DNA from: a virus
Strand: one strand, 5' to 3'
IMG/VR virus record: IMGVR_UViG_3300047557_002645
Span: 1 to 42,928 of that record
Length of the DNA stretch: 42,928 nt
The notes under the pieces are model-generated. The model made no database searches. It was not told the origin of the DNA and was given only the letters and a program-made list of their open reading frames with translations. The number at the start of each line of letters is the position of its first letter. Position 1 is the stretch's first letter. The position numbers and the translations under genes were made by a program. Of this stretch, positions 8,093-14,002 are shown piece by piece.

Positions 8093-8269
8093 ATGAAAGC
8101 ATACAACGTACCCAAGGCTAAAACCTTCTGGCAGGTCCGATGGATCGGACGGTTGGGAACCCGTACCTTCCGAACCCGTAAGGAAGCCCGTGAGGTTGCA
8201 AAGAATTCCTGGCATTCCGAATGGCAAAAGCCCTTGATTGTAAAAGTAACCGAGCAGGTGATACGATGA
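8093..8269 (+). CDS. 58-residue basic phage protein
   Basis: Reads MKAYNVPKAKTFWQVRWIGR... with aromatic and arginine-rich strands (FWQVRW, LGTRTFRTRKEAR) and ends VTEQVIR. The fold could be a small three-stranded sheet plus helix, like arm-type DNA-binding domains of integrases, but no recombinase is nearby. An AAGGAG site precedes the ATG and the stop overlaps the next start (ATGA), supporting a real gene. Confidence 0.65.
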   Translation: MKAYNVPKAKTFWQVRWIGRLGTRTFRTRKEAREVAKNSWHSEWQKPLIVKVTEQVIR

Positions 8270-8487
8270 CCAAGCGTCCCCTTCCCTTTTCCGTCATTAT
8301 GGGCACCGAGTCTGAGGTGGTGTCCAATCGGTTTACCGGAGAGTCGGTGACCCTTCCCCCTGACGCCGTGGCAGTGTATGATGCCATCATTGGTGCGGAA
8401 ATGTTCGGGCAGTATAAGATAGTCCGAAAGGGTCTGGATTGGTTCCGTCGGCACTTCCCTGCGGAATACATGGTGTTGCTGGATTGA
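8266..8487 (+). CDS. Conserved small phage protein
   Basis: 73 residues, MTKRPLPFSVIMGTESEVVS... with TGESVTLPPDAVAVYDAI and a WFRRHFPAEYMVLLD end. I know this pattern from several aquatic phages as a hypothetical protein. Start 8266 overlaps the upstream TGA, pointing to coupled translation; longer in-frame versions would overlap the whole previous gene. Confidence 0.75.
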   Translation: MTKRPLPFSVIMGTESEVVSNRFTGESVTLPPDAVAVYDAIIGAEMFGQYKIVRKGLDWFRRHFPAEYMVLLD

Positions 8488-8493
8488 TACAGT

Positions 8494-8587
8494 CGGAGAG
8501 GATGGTTGCCGTCCTCTCCGTCCAGTGTAGAATGGTTTCCATAGCACTGGACGTCCGAGGCTCTAATCCGCCCCTGCGCGCTTTTTT
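8494..8587 (+). ncRNA. Structured two-dyad element, candidate small RNA or promoter/operator (copy 1)
   Basis: Two adjacent perfect inverted repeats: CGGAGAGGA (8494-8502) with TCCTCTCCG (8512-8520), and CGTCCAGTG (8519-8527) with CACTGGACG (8545-8553); the second also pairs ATGG with CCAT in its loop. A promoter-like TTGCCG (8506-8511), 16 bases, TAGAAT (8528-8533) is threaded through them. Downstream, CCGAGGCTCTAATCC and CCCCTGC are repeated almost exactly near 9890-9916, and a T6 run follows at 8582-8587. It is either a folded transcript or a compact operator region; the sequence alone does not decide. Confidence 0.45.
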
Positions 8588-8589
8588 CC

Positions 8590-8635
8590 GTTGCGTGGAT
8601 ACAACGGTTGCCACAACCCATGGCTCCTGTACACT
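8590..8635 (+). promoter_or_regulatory. Dyad promoter
   Basis: GTTG (8590-8593), 8 bases, CAAC (8602-8605), GG, TTGCCA (8608-8613), 16 bases, TACACT (8630-8635). The leader CCATTCCATGATGAA then ACAACGGAG is nearly identical to that of the promoter at 9029. Confidence 0.8.
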
Positions 8636-8675
8636 CCATTCCATGATGAATGCAACCAAAACAACGGAGAAAACC

Positions 8676-9026
8676 ATGCGGTACACCTACGATTCCTCGA
8701 TTGTTTCCGACCTCCACAAGGAAGCCACCGGTTTCCGCCCAGCCCCCGATTTTTGGGCAGAGTGGAACCAAGCCACCGCGGATGAGCGGCAGTATATCTG
8801 GGACAACCTGTTGACGGCTGCGGAACACGCCCAGGACCTCCAGGAACAGGAGGAGCAGGAAGCCATCCGTTATTTTGAGACCCGAGTGGAGAACCTTCTC
8901 CATGCTGGTGGTGACCGTGCCAGCACCATCCAATTGATGATGGAAGCCGCTGGTGCTCAAGGCGACCTGGAATACTTTGAATTCACCCAAGGGCTTCCCT
9001 TCGGCTACCTGACCAAGGCGGTCTGA
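8676..9026 (+). CDS. Phage protein with 'LHKEATGFRP' N-terminal domain
   Basis: 116 residues. The first 45 residues (SDLHKEATGFRPAPDFWAEW... DERQYIWDNL) belong to a common phage family with the D-L-x-K-x-x-x-G-F-R-P signature and unknown role. A glutamate/glutamine-rich linker and a helical tail follow. A shorter paralogue of the N-terminal domain is encoded at 9665-9826. Start 8676 follows GGAG; the ATGs at 8642 and 8645 lie almost at the predicted transcription start and have no ribosome site. Confidence 0.75.
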   Translation: MRYTYDSSIVSDLHKEATGFRPAPDFWAEWNQATADERQYIWDNLLTAAEHAQDLQEQEEQEAIRYFETRVENLLHAGGDRASTIQLMMEAAGAQGDLEYFEFTQGLPFGYLTKAV

Positions 9027-9028
9027 CC

Positions 9029-9074
9029 GTTGCATCCACGCAACACTTGCCACAACCACTGGTACCTGTAGAAT
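9029..9074 (+). promoter_or_regulatory. Dyad promoter
   Basis: GTTG (9029-9032), 8 bases, CAAC (9041-9044), AC, TTGCCA (9047-9052), 16 bases, TAGAAT (9069-9074). It drives the 9082-9826 three-gene operon. Confidence 0.8.
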
Positions 9075-9081
9075 CCATTCC

Positions 9082-9447
9082 ATGATGAAAACAACGGAAG
9101 AAAACTTGAAAAGCTTTATAGTAGAATACACCAATGAGGACCTGCCCGGAAATCAGGTCCTGACCATGGAAATTGATGCATCGGACCTTGAGGAGGCATA
9201 CGATATCATGGAAGACCTTTACCCCCACCTTGCGGTGGATAACATCTACCCGAACGATTCCGACCGGTTTTTCTCTGAGCAACCGACCGAAGAGGAACGG
9301 TTAGAGGAAGCCAACCGAGAATTGCGGGAGTGGGCCGCCGAGGCGGTAGCCGAAGCCGACCACCAAGCCTACATGGAATACCTGGACGCCATGCTCCATG
9401 CATTCTATGAAGACAATTTCGCAACCACTGAATGGGACCTAGCATAA
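9082..9447 (+). CDS. Acidic phage protein; start is ambiguous (ATG 9082 or TTG 9106)
   Basis: 121 residues from ATG 9082 (MMKTTEENLKSFIVEYTNED...). The protein is strongly acidic with helices rich in glutamate (PTEEERLEEANRELREWAAE). The -10 box ends at 9074, so ATG 9082 would be leaderless. By alignment with the leader at 8636-8678, the real start could be the in-frame TTG at 9106, which has GGAAG at 9096-9100 in the place where the neighbour has GGAG. Function is unknown. Confidence 0.7.
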   Translation: MMKTTEENLKSFIVEYTNEDLPGNQVLTMEIDASDLEEAYDIMEDLYPHLAVDNIYPNDSDRFFSEQPTEEERLEEANRELREWAAEAVAEADHQAYMEYLDAMLHAFYEDNFATTEWDLA

Positions 9448-9668
9448 TGAGCACAATGGCTAATGGTTGGATCCGTGAAGGTCAGAAAGTCCAAGCCACC
9501 TACCTTTTTGACAAGGTGGTCACCGGTACCATCCTGGAGTCCCGTGTAAAGTACGGGGGCAAGATCCAGCATACTCTCAAGCTTGACCAACCACTGGAAC
9601 TAAGGTGGCGGTCGGAGCCAGCGGATCGGCTCCTAATCGAGGAAGAGCAAATCCAGGAGATCCTATGA
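9447..9668 (+). CDS. Small beta-rich phage protein
   Basis: 73 residues, MSTMANGWIREGQKVQATYL..., with VVTGTILESRVKYGGKIQHT, a pattern like a small SH3/KOW-type barrel that binds a ligand or nucleic acid. Start overlaps the previous stop (TAATG). Function is not known; the fold guess rests on the alternating strand pattern only. Confidence 0.7.
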   Translation: MSTMANGWIREGQKVQATYLFDKVVTGTILESRVKYGGKIQHTLKLDQPLELRWRSEPADRLLIEEEQIQEIL

Positions 9669-9826
9669 CCAACCAAGAAATATCCGATCTCCACCTGGAG
9701 GTGTATGGTATACGCCCTTCCCCTTGTTTTTGGACATGGTGGGACCTCTGCACCGACGATGGTAAACAGGAAGTCCTTGACAACATCCGGGACGCCCTGG
9801 ATGAGCAAGCGTATTCCCAGAGGTAA
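9665..9826 (+). CDS. Short paralogue of the 'LHKEATGFRP' protein
   Basis: 53 residues: MTNQEISDLHLEVYGIRPSP then CFWTWWDLCTDDGKQEVLDN. It aligns with residues 9-52 of the 8676-9026 product (SDLH, G-[FI]-RP-[AS]-P-x-FW, D-N) but lacks its linker and tail. Start overlaps the previous stop (ATGA). It may be a working minimal version or a trimmed duplicate; the reading frame is intact. Confidence 0.7.
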   Translation: MTNQEISDLHLEVYGIRPSPCFWTWWDLCTDDGKQEVLDNIRDALDEQAYSQR

Positions 9827-9829
9827 GGT

Positions 9830-9875
9830 GTTGCGGGAATACAACGGTTGCCACTGGCTCTGGTTCCTGTAGGAT
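9830..9875 (+). promoter_or_regulatory. Dyad promoter without an obvious gene downstream
   Basis: GTTG (9830-9833), 8 bases, CAAC (9842-9845), GG, TTGCCA (9848-9853), 16 bases, TAGGAT (9870-9875). No open frame with a ribosome site follows for over 500 bases, so it probably makes a non-coding transcript that begins with the repeated element at 9880-9916. Confidence 0.7.
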
Positions 9876-9922
9876 GGAATCATAGCACTGGCGCACCGAG
9901 GCTCTAATCCACCCCTGCTTAA
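9876..9922 (+). repeat. Copy 2 of the ATAGCACTGG / CCGAGGCTCTAATCC element
   Basis: ATAGCACTGG (identical to 8541-8550), four different bases, then CCGAGGCTCTAATCC-A-CCCCTGC, matching copy 1 (8554-8575) with one change. In both copies the element begins within 10 bases of a -10 box. The GG-CTCTAAT-CC part recalls a tRNA T-arm (normally GG-TTCRANY-CC) but the stem does not close. No T-run follows here. Its role is unknown. Confidence 0.5.
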
Positions 9923-9931
9923 CGCCAATTT

Positions 9932-9978
9932 GTTGCAGGAAAACAACACTCCGGCGGAAGCCGTTTGGACCATTATAG
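9932..9978 (+). promoter_or_regulatory. GTTG-N8-CAAC dyad with weak promoter
   Basis: GTTG (9932-9935), 8 bases, CAAC (9944-9947). The -35 position (9950-9955) reads TCCGGC, which is poor, but TTATAG (9973-9978) is at -10 spacing. A 7-bp hairpin GCACCAT (9985-9991) / ATGGTGC (10005-10011) lies just downstream. Confidence 0.45.
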
Positions 9979-10056
9979 CATGCGGCACCATAGGGCTGTC
10001 AACCATGGTGCAGGAATACAACACCTCTGAGGTTTCGTTTTCTGAAGGACCCACCA

Positions 10057-10137
10057 GGACGCGCCAGGATCAATCGAGGTCCTGGGTGAGGTTCGGACCT
10101 TCCTGCGGTCCTCTGAGTGCCTCCTGAGAGGTTCTGG
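10057..10137 (-). repeat. Inverted homologous element A, encoding EDRRKV-x4-RTSIDPGA on the minus strand
   Basis: Read on the minus strand this stretch encodes EDRRKV, four residues (RTSP), then RTSIDPGA. The same 18-codon pattern occurs on the plus strand at 14185-14251. The two copies differ at 7 of the 14 matched codons and every difference is synonymous. On the plus strand the DNA also holds overlapping hairpins (CCAGGA/TCCTGG, GGTCC/GGACC) and GAGGTYCTGG repeats at 10076 and 10128. It may be a remnant of a short gene or a leader peptide. Confidence 0.5.
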
Positions 10138-10243
10138 TACTTTTGCGGTTTTTCTTTTGAGGGCCGCTGGCAGCCAGCCGCTTGGCTCCAATGTGATGTT
10201 ATAACATAACATGGCCTGCGAAGGGCACCGCGAAAAACGGAAG

Positions 10244-10263
10244 TTATCCACAGGTTATCCACA
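10244..10263 (+). promoter_or_regulatory. Two tandem perfect DnaA boxes
   Basis: TTATCCACA at 10244-10252 and again at 10255-10263, exactly 11 bp apart, so both face the same side of the helix; a third imperfect repeat starts at 10266. They lie inside the 610-base gene-free region and follow a short AT-rich palindromic patch (GTTATAAC, ATAACA). The boxes match the consensus for host DnaA. They could serve a replication origin or DnaA-dependent control of the nearby dyad promoters. Confidence 0.65.
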
Positions 10264-10275
10264 GGTTATTCTCCT

Positions 10276-10332
10276 GTTGCGTGGATACAACATTCCAAAT
10301 TCGATTGCCACCTTGTCCACCCATGCTAGGAT
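10276..10332 (+). promoter_or_regulatory. Dyad promoter, dyad displaced by one helical turn
   Basis: GTTG (10276-10279), 8 bases, CAAC (10288-10291); TTGCCA follows at 10305-10310, 11 bp further downstream than in the adjacent type; 16 bases; TAGGAT (10327-10332). The transcript would start at about 10339, inside the left arm of the 10334-10416 inverted repeat. Confidence 0.65.
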
Positions 10333-10333
10333 T

Positions 10334-10432
10334 GAGGTTCTGGTCGGTTCAGGTGTTGTAAAAAAGCAACGGTGTTGTACGGAAACGACAGAATTGGTTA
10401 TGATTGCCAGAACCTCTGATTCACATTAGAAT
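10334..10432 (+). promoter_or_regulatory. Inverted repeat and overlapping promoters before the 10440 gene
   Basis: GAGGTTCTGG (10334-10343) pairs perfectly with CCAGAACCTC (10407-10416). Between them are a dyad GTTG (10355-10358) / CAAC (10367-10370) and a possible promoter TTGTAC, 18 bases, TATGAT (10399-10404). A further promoter, TTGCCA (10404-10409), 17 bases, TAGAAT (10427-10432), has its -35 inside the right arm. Its -10 ends 8 bases before ATG 10440, so that transcript would be almost leaderless. Confidence 0.55.
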
Positions 10433-10439
10433 TCATTCC

Positions 10440-10733
10440 ATGATGAACGAAGCAAAGCACGAAACGAAACAAGCCAACGATTTCCTACCCTATGCGGTAC
10501 CTGCTATTGCATGGGATGGTGAATCGCGGTATGAGGTGTCCCCTTATCTGATTTTCAAGGGCATACCAATCCACCTTCTGGGCCAATTCAAGTCCTCTTA
10601 CAAAGGAGCCGGATTCACTATTAGGTGGCGTGGACCTCGGAAGCATAGGAAGGATCGCTCCCGGTGGCTTCGGCAGTCGGTTTGCACCCGTGAGGATGCG
10701 GTTTCGTTTTCGGTTTATTATTACGGAAGGTAA
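10440..10733 (+). CDS. Phage protein of unknown function, possibly leaderless
   Basis: 97 residues, MMNEAKHETKQANDFLPYAV..., with a basic C-terminal half (TIRWRGPRKHRKDRSRWLRQ) and aromatic end VYYYGR. There is no Shine-Dalgarno sequence before the double ATG at 10440/10443, and the -10 box ends at 10432, so translation may begin on a leaderless message. Function is unknown; the basic patch suggests nucleic-acid contact. The GP88-domain gene follows after 4 bases. Confidence 0.65.
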   Translation: MMNEAKHETKQANDFLPYAVPAIAWDGESRYEVSPYLIFKGIPIHLLGQFKSSYKGAGFTIRWRGPRKHRKDRSRWLRQSVCTREDAVSFSVYYYGR

Positions 10734-10737
10734 GAGA

Positions 10738-11550
10738 ATGAAGTTATTGACGGTTGGCAATCCTAAGGTTCTCAAAGGTATGGATCAAGGTTATATGACC
10801 TACATCCTACACCTGGCTCCTGCTAATGTTTCGGGTTATGAGACCTGCCCAAAACGGACGGCTGGTTGCACTCTGGCCTGTCTTAATACGGCAGGGCGTG
10901 GTGGCATGTTTCGGCATGGCGAGTCCACCAATGTGATTCAAGAGGCACGGAAGCGTAAGACCCGGTTGTTTTTTGAGAATCGGGACGCTTTTATGGCCCT
11001 CCTGGTGGCTGATATTGAATTGGCCATTAAACAATGCGCCCGTATGGCAGAACGGAATAATGCTCTGGCACGGACTGATCCTTCGATTGAACCCAAAAGG
11101 GCTTTGGTCCCCGTGTTTCGCCTGAATGGCACCTCTGACATTGCATGGGAAAAGTACCCGGTGGTTCGGAATGGCGTAGAATATGGCAATGTCTTCCTGG
11201 CCTTCCCTGAGGTTCAATTCTACGATTACACCAAAGTCCTTGGGCGTAAGGTGTTAGCATATACTAACTACCACCTGACCTTTTCGTGGGCAGATGGTAA
11301 TGATTCCGACGTGGCGCGAGCCATTGATGCTGGTATGAATGTGGCGGTTGTGTTCGGTGTACCTAAGTCCAAACCTCTCCCGGTGGCATATGCTGGTCGC
11401 CCAGTTTTCAACGGTGACGATTCAGACCTCCGCTTTCTTGATCCAAAAGGCGTGGTTGTCGGGCTCTACGCCAAAGGTAAAGCCAAAAAAGATACGTCCG
11501 GTTTTGTCAAGTTCCCGGTACCTGTTGTTTTTATGCAACAGGCTGCCTAA
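10738..11550 (+). CDS. GP88-domain phage protein (cysteine-motif fold of unknown function)
   Basis: 270 residues. Near the N-terminus it has ETCPKRTAGCTLACLNTAGR (about 38-57), the cysteine cluster of the family named after mycobacteriophage gene product 88; the family then shows F-x-R-L-N-G-x-S-D (FRLNGTSDIAWE here) and YDYTKV, all present. Members occur widely in phages and plasmids; some reports link the domain to accessory or single-stranded DNA functions but no activity is firmly established to my knowledge. Start 10738 uses the AAGG-TAAGAG region. The last codons overlap a CTGTTG/CAACAG dyad of the next promoter. Confidence 0.8.
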   Translation: MKLLTVGNPKVLKGMDQGYMTYILHLAPANVSGYETCPKRTAGCTLACLNTAGRGGMFRHGESTNVIQEARKRKTRLFFENRDAFMALLVADIELAIKQCARMAERNNALARTDPSIEPKRALVPVFRLNGTSDIAWEKYPVVRNGVEYGNVFLAFPEVQFYDYTKVLGRKVLAYTNYHLTFSWADGNDSDVARAIDAGMNVAVVFGVPKSKPLPVAYAGRPVFNGDDSDLRFLDPKGVVVGLYAKGKAKKDTSGFVKFPVPVVFMQQAA

Positions 11551-11583
11551 AAGGTTGCCATTCTCGGTGGTACCTATTAGAAT
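11524..11583 (+). promoter_or_regulatory. Dyad promoter inside the end of the GP88 gene
   Basis: GTTG (11524-11527), 8 bases, CAAC (11536-11539), extended on both sides to CCTGTTG/CAACAGG; TTGCCA at 11555-11560 (13 bp displaced); 17 bases; TAGAAT (11578-11583). It drives the six small genes at 11601-12692. Confidence 0.75.
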
Positions 11584-11600
11584 TGATTACAGGTGAAACA

Positions 11601-11744
11601 ATGATGAAAACGAAACACTTCCAACCGATAGCAGTACCAGTACCGAAACCGGTATGCCGTACACCCATCAAACCGATGGAACGGCATACGATTCGGACCA
11701 AGTATACCCGCAAAGCAAAACATCCTTCAAAGGAAATGCAATAA
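11601..11744 (+). CDS. 47-residue highly basic peptide
   Basis: Reads MMKTKHFQPIAVPVPKPVCR... and ends in a run rich in K, R and H (HTIRTKYTRKAKHPSKEMQ). The AGGTGAAAC ribosome site precedes the ATG and the stop overlaps the next ATG (TAATG). The strong positive charge suggests nucleic-acid or RNA-polymerase binding; no family is recognised. Confidence 0.6.
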   Translation: MMKTKHFQPIAVPVPKPVCRTPIKPMERHTIRTKYTRKAKHPSKEMQ

Positions 11745-11926
11745 TGCTCACCTACCGCAACCTTTTGGAAATTCTCCAAGATATGCCGGCTTCGATGTTG
11801 GACACCACGGTTACCGTGCACCTTTCGGAGTCGGATGAATTGTTCGGTGTTGTCAATATGCGGTGCACCGATGAAACCGAAGACCGCCTGGATCCTCTCC
11901 ACCCTGTCCTTACTATTCTGGAGTAA
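11744..11926 (+). CDS. Conserved small phage protein
   Basis: 60 residues, MLTYRNLLEILQDMPASMLD then TTVTVHLSESDELFGVVNMR. This L-L-x-x-L-x-x-[ML]-x-x-x-x-L-D-x-[TD]-V-T-V pattern is frequent in phages of many hosts and has no known role. Start overlaps the previous stop. Confidence 0.75.
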   Translation: MLTYRNLLEILQDMPASMLDTTVTVHLSESDELFGVVNMRCTDETEDRLDPLHPVLTILE

Positions 11927-11929
11927 ACC

Positions 11930-12169
11930 ATGAAAGACCCTCATGGAAATGGCATGAAGTCCTATATTGTCCTGTACCGCATTGAATCAATTATGACCCC
12001 TCTGGATTCTCCTTTCGGTTTCCAATGCTGGGCTGATGATACGGATCACGCCGAGGAACAATGCATCAATGCATATCCGGATGCTGATATCGTATGGTTG
12101 GTCGAAGGTGATTCAATGCAGGATGCATTGGACGATTATTACGATATTCTGGAAGATTGTGGCCTCTGA
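11930..12169 (+). CDS. Conserved small phage protein
   Basis: 79 residues. The core MKSYIVLYRIESIMTPLDSP, then AEEQCINAYPDADIVWLVEG, is a recurrent phage family of unknown function, with a beta-alpha-beta layout. The start is ATG 11930 after GGAG; an internal ATG at 11954 is the position where relatives begin, so the first 8 residues may be extra. Confidence 0.75.
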   Translation: MKDPHGNGMKSYIVLYRIESIMTPLDSPFGFQCWADDTDHAEEQCINAYPDADIVWLVEGDSMQDALDDYYDILEDCGL

Positions 12170-12196
12170 TTCTGTCTTAATGTAAAAGGAAAAACA

Positions 12197-12403
12197 ATGT
12201 TCACCGAACGTGATGCTGAAAACCTGGATTTTCTCCGCTCCCTCTCTGACGATGCACTCCTGAATTGGTACTCTCAGGCGTCCGATGATGATATCGAATA
12301 TGCTCAGGAACTCCTTGACCGTTGGGAACTTGCACTCCTTACGATGGAAGCCGAGGAGCGTGGTTTCACCGTGATTGACATTCCTACCACCACCCTTCAG
12401 TAA
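12197..12403 (+). CDS. Conserved small phage protein
   Basis: 68 acidic residues: FLRSLSDDALLNWYSQASDD then DIEYAQELLDRW. I recognise this helical pattern from other phages' early regions, without function. An AAGGA site precedes the ATG. Same transcription unit as its neighbours. Confidence 0.75.
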   Translation: MFTERDAENLDFLRSLSDDALLNWYSQASDDDIEYAQELLDRWELALLTMEAEERGFTVIDIPTTTLQ

Positions 12404-12413
12404 GGATTGAACC

Positions 12414-12692
12414 ATGAAAGTACCTAATGCAAATTTTTTGAAACTGAAATTCTACACCGATCCGGGCCATGGCTGGTTGGCCGTGAAACGGAAACTGGTC
12501 GACCAGTATATGAGCCATGATGCTGTTACCTGCTTCTCCTACATGAAGGGGTCGACCGTGTACCTTGAGGAGGACTATGATGCACCTCGATTCCTTGAGG
12601 CCGTGAAAGCCGCTGGTATCGTGGTTGAAATTGAGCATAAGAATTCCCCCACGAAAGACAGCCCGATCCGTCGGTATGAGCACTTCAACTAG
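12414..12692 (+). CDS. Conserved phage protein with 'DPGHGW' motif
   Basis: 92 residues, KLKFYTDPGHGWLAVKRKLV then GSTVYLEEDYDAPRFLEAVK. DPGHGW followed by a VYLEEDxD segment defines a common phage and plasmid family of unknown role. AAGGA lies upstream of the ATG. It ends the 11601-12692 operon; the next promoter dyad begins 4 bases later. Confidence 0.75.
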   Translation: MKVPNANFLKLKFYTDPGHGWLAVKRKLVDQYMSHDAVTCFSYMKGSTVYLEEDYDAPRFLEAVKAAGIVVEIEHKNSPTKDSPIRRYEHFN

Positions 12693-12695
12693 ACT

Positions 12696-12741
12696 GTTGT
12701 TTTTATACAACAGTTGCCACACCGGCCAGTACCTGTAGAAT
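12696..12741 (+). promoter_or_regulatory. Dyad promoter (best palindrome)
   Basis: GTTG (12696-12699), 8 bases, CAAC (12708-12711), extended to ACTGTTG/CAACAGT, AG, TTGCCA (12714-12719), 16 bases, TAGAAT (12736-12741). It drives the AAA ATPase operon. Confidence 0.8.
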
Positions 12742-12788
12742 TCTTTATATCGATTCAACACTTTAAGACAAGACAACAGGAGTTCACT

Positions 12789-13616
12789 ATGCCCCGTGGC
12801 GTACCCAAAGCAGGTTTCCGTCGTACCAAGTCCCGTCTGACCAGGGCCACCGAAGCCCTCTCCGTCAAGGCGGCAGAGTCCCGTTTCACTATCAACCAGC
12901 GGTTCGGTTTCCTTGGCGACATGGTCTCCATGTTGGCCAAAGGCGATCAGGCGTCCGTGGTTGTGTCTGGCCCTGGCGGGCTGGGCAAGTCCTACACCGT
13001 AACGCAGGCTCTGACCGATGCTGGCATGGTCGACGTTTCTCTCCTTGATGAATTCGATATTGGCGACAAAATCAACACCGCCAAGTCCTTTCGTGTTATC
13101 AAGGGTTATTCTACGCCTAAGGGCCTGTACCGTACCCTTTACGAAAACAAGGACGGCGTGGTTGTTTTCGACGATTGCGATTCTGTACTCAAGGATCCCG
13201 TATCGTTGAACCTGCTGAAGGCAGCATTGGATTCCTATGACCGTCGCGTTATCTCATGGCGTGCCGACCTCCGTGATGAGGACCTGCCGCAGGCTTTCGA
13301 ATTCAAGGGTCGCGTGGTCTTTATCTCGAATCTGCCGGCTGATGCTCTTGACCAAGCCATTATCACGCGGTCAATGGCGGTTGATGTTTCTATGACCAAT
13401 GAGCAGAAAATCGACCGCATGCGGTTCCTGCTTGACCAGTCTGGTTTCATGCCTGAATATGAAAAGTCTCACAAGGTCGATGCTCTTAATCTTATCGATA
13501 CTCTTAAAGATAAGGTGAAAGAATTGTCCCTTCGGACTCTGATTCAGGTCACCAAGATTCGGAAATCGGCTGGTGCTAAGTGGAAAGACCTTGCAGAATA
13601 CACCATCTGCGGTTAA
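12789..13616 (+). CDS. AAA-family ATPase
   Basis: 275 residues. Walker A GPGGLGKS at 61-68, Walker B VVVFDDCD at about 124-131, sensor-1-like VVFISNLP, and an arginine-containing ITRSMAVDV segment. The first 40 residues are basic. Similar small ATPases are encoded by many large phages; they may load or remodel a partner, but no partner is visible here. This is the third AAA-type ATPase of the window and the only one inside the GC-rich block. Start 12789 follows CAGGAG; an upstream ATG at 12714 lies on the promoter and is rejected. Confidence 0.8.
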   Translation: MPRGVPKAGFRRTKSRLTRATEALSVKAAESRFTINQRFGFLGDMVSMLAKGDQASVVVSGPGGLGKSYTVTQALTDAGMVDVSLLDEFDIGDKINTAKSFRVIKGYSTPKGLYRTLYENKDGVVVFDDCDSVLKDPVSLNLLKAALDSYDRRVISWRADLRDEDLPQAFEFKGRVVFISNLPADALDQAIITRSMAVDVSMTNEQKIDRMRFLLDQSGFMPEYEKSHKVDALNLIDTLKDKVKELSLRTLIQVTKIRKSAGAKWKDLAEYTICG

Positions 13617-13631
13617 TAAGAGGATAAGAGA

Positions 13632-13796
13632 ATGAGCCAACGATTTATTGTAATTTGCCCTGAATGTGGTGAGGAACACCTCACCACTAAGGTAGAGTTT
13701 CTTAATGTTGAGGAAGATATCCAAGGGCGGGATGTTATGCATTACACTTGCCCCATTACTAAACAACCCACAAAAAGTCTGGTATATAAAAAATGA
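13632..13796 (+). CDS. 54-residue zinc-ribbon-like protein
   Basis: Reads MSQRFIVICPECGEEHLTTK and later MHYTCPITKQPTKSLVYKK. CPEC near residue 9 and YTCP near residue 38 could form a partial zinc knuckle, with histidines as other ligands. AAGAGG-type ribosome site precedes it; the stop overlaps the next ATG (ATGA). A phage transcription or translation modulator is possible but unproven. Confidence 0.6.
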   Translation: MSQRFIVICPECGEEHLTTKVEFLNVEEDIQGRDVMHYTCPITKQPTKSLVYKK

Positions 13797-14002
13797 ACAG
13801 TAAAACCAACACCTTAAAAATGGCTGAAGATTTTGTGACCATCTATGGCGACCTGAATTGGTGGCGTGAACAATTCACCATCTTACGGGAAAACAATAAC
13901 GTCCTAGATTCTATCCAATTGTCTCTTGAAGCCCAAGACCTTTGGACCTCTTTTGTGTCTTATATGTCAATCAATACCAATGGAGAAACTTTCAATGGAT
14001 AA
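13793..14002 (+). CDS. Small phage protein of unknown function
   Basis: 69 residues, MNSKTNTLKMAEDFVTIYGD... helical, with no recognised motif. It overlaps both neighbours by a few bases, in line with a compact operon. Confidence 0.65.
   Translation: MNSKTNTLKMAEDFVTIYGDLNWWREQFTILRENNNVLDSIQLSLEAQDLWTSFVSYMSINTNGETFNG

Noticed and set aside
8541-8580. An amber-suppressor tRNA, because CTCTAAT could be an anticodon loop with CUA
   Set aside because: The five base pairs needed on either side do not form in either copy, and no acceptor stem or D-arm is present.
7463-9134. Long minus-strand frames across the GC-rich block
   Set aside because: They are shadows of plus-strand genes, cross promoters and leaders, and have no ribosome sites.
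10244-10263. DnaA boxes taken as proof of a host chromosomal or plasmid fragment
   Set aside because: The surrounding dyad promoters are the same as those beside core phage genes, so the region is part of the phage regulatory system whatever its origin.
10630-10737. Upstream extension of the GP88 gene
   Set aside because: It would overlap the 10440-10733 gene in another frame; the family's usual N-terminus begins at 10738.
11522-11542. CTGTTG/CAACAG dyads read as intrinsic terminators
   Set aside because: Stems are short and AT-rich, no T-run follows, and their fixed distance to -35 boxes fits operators better.
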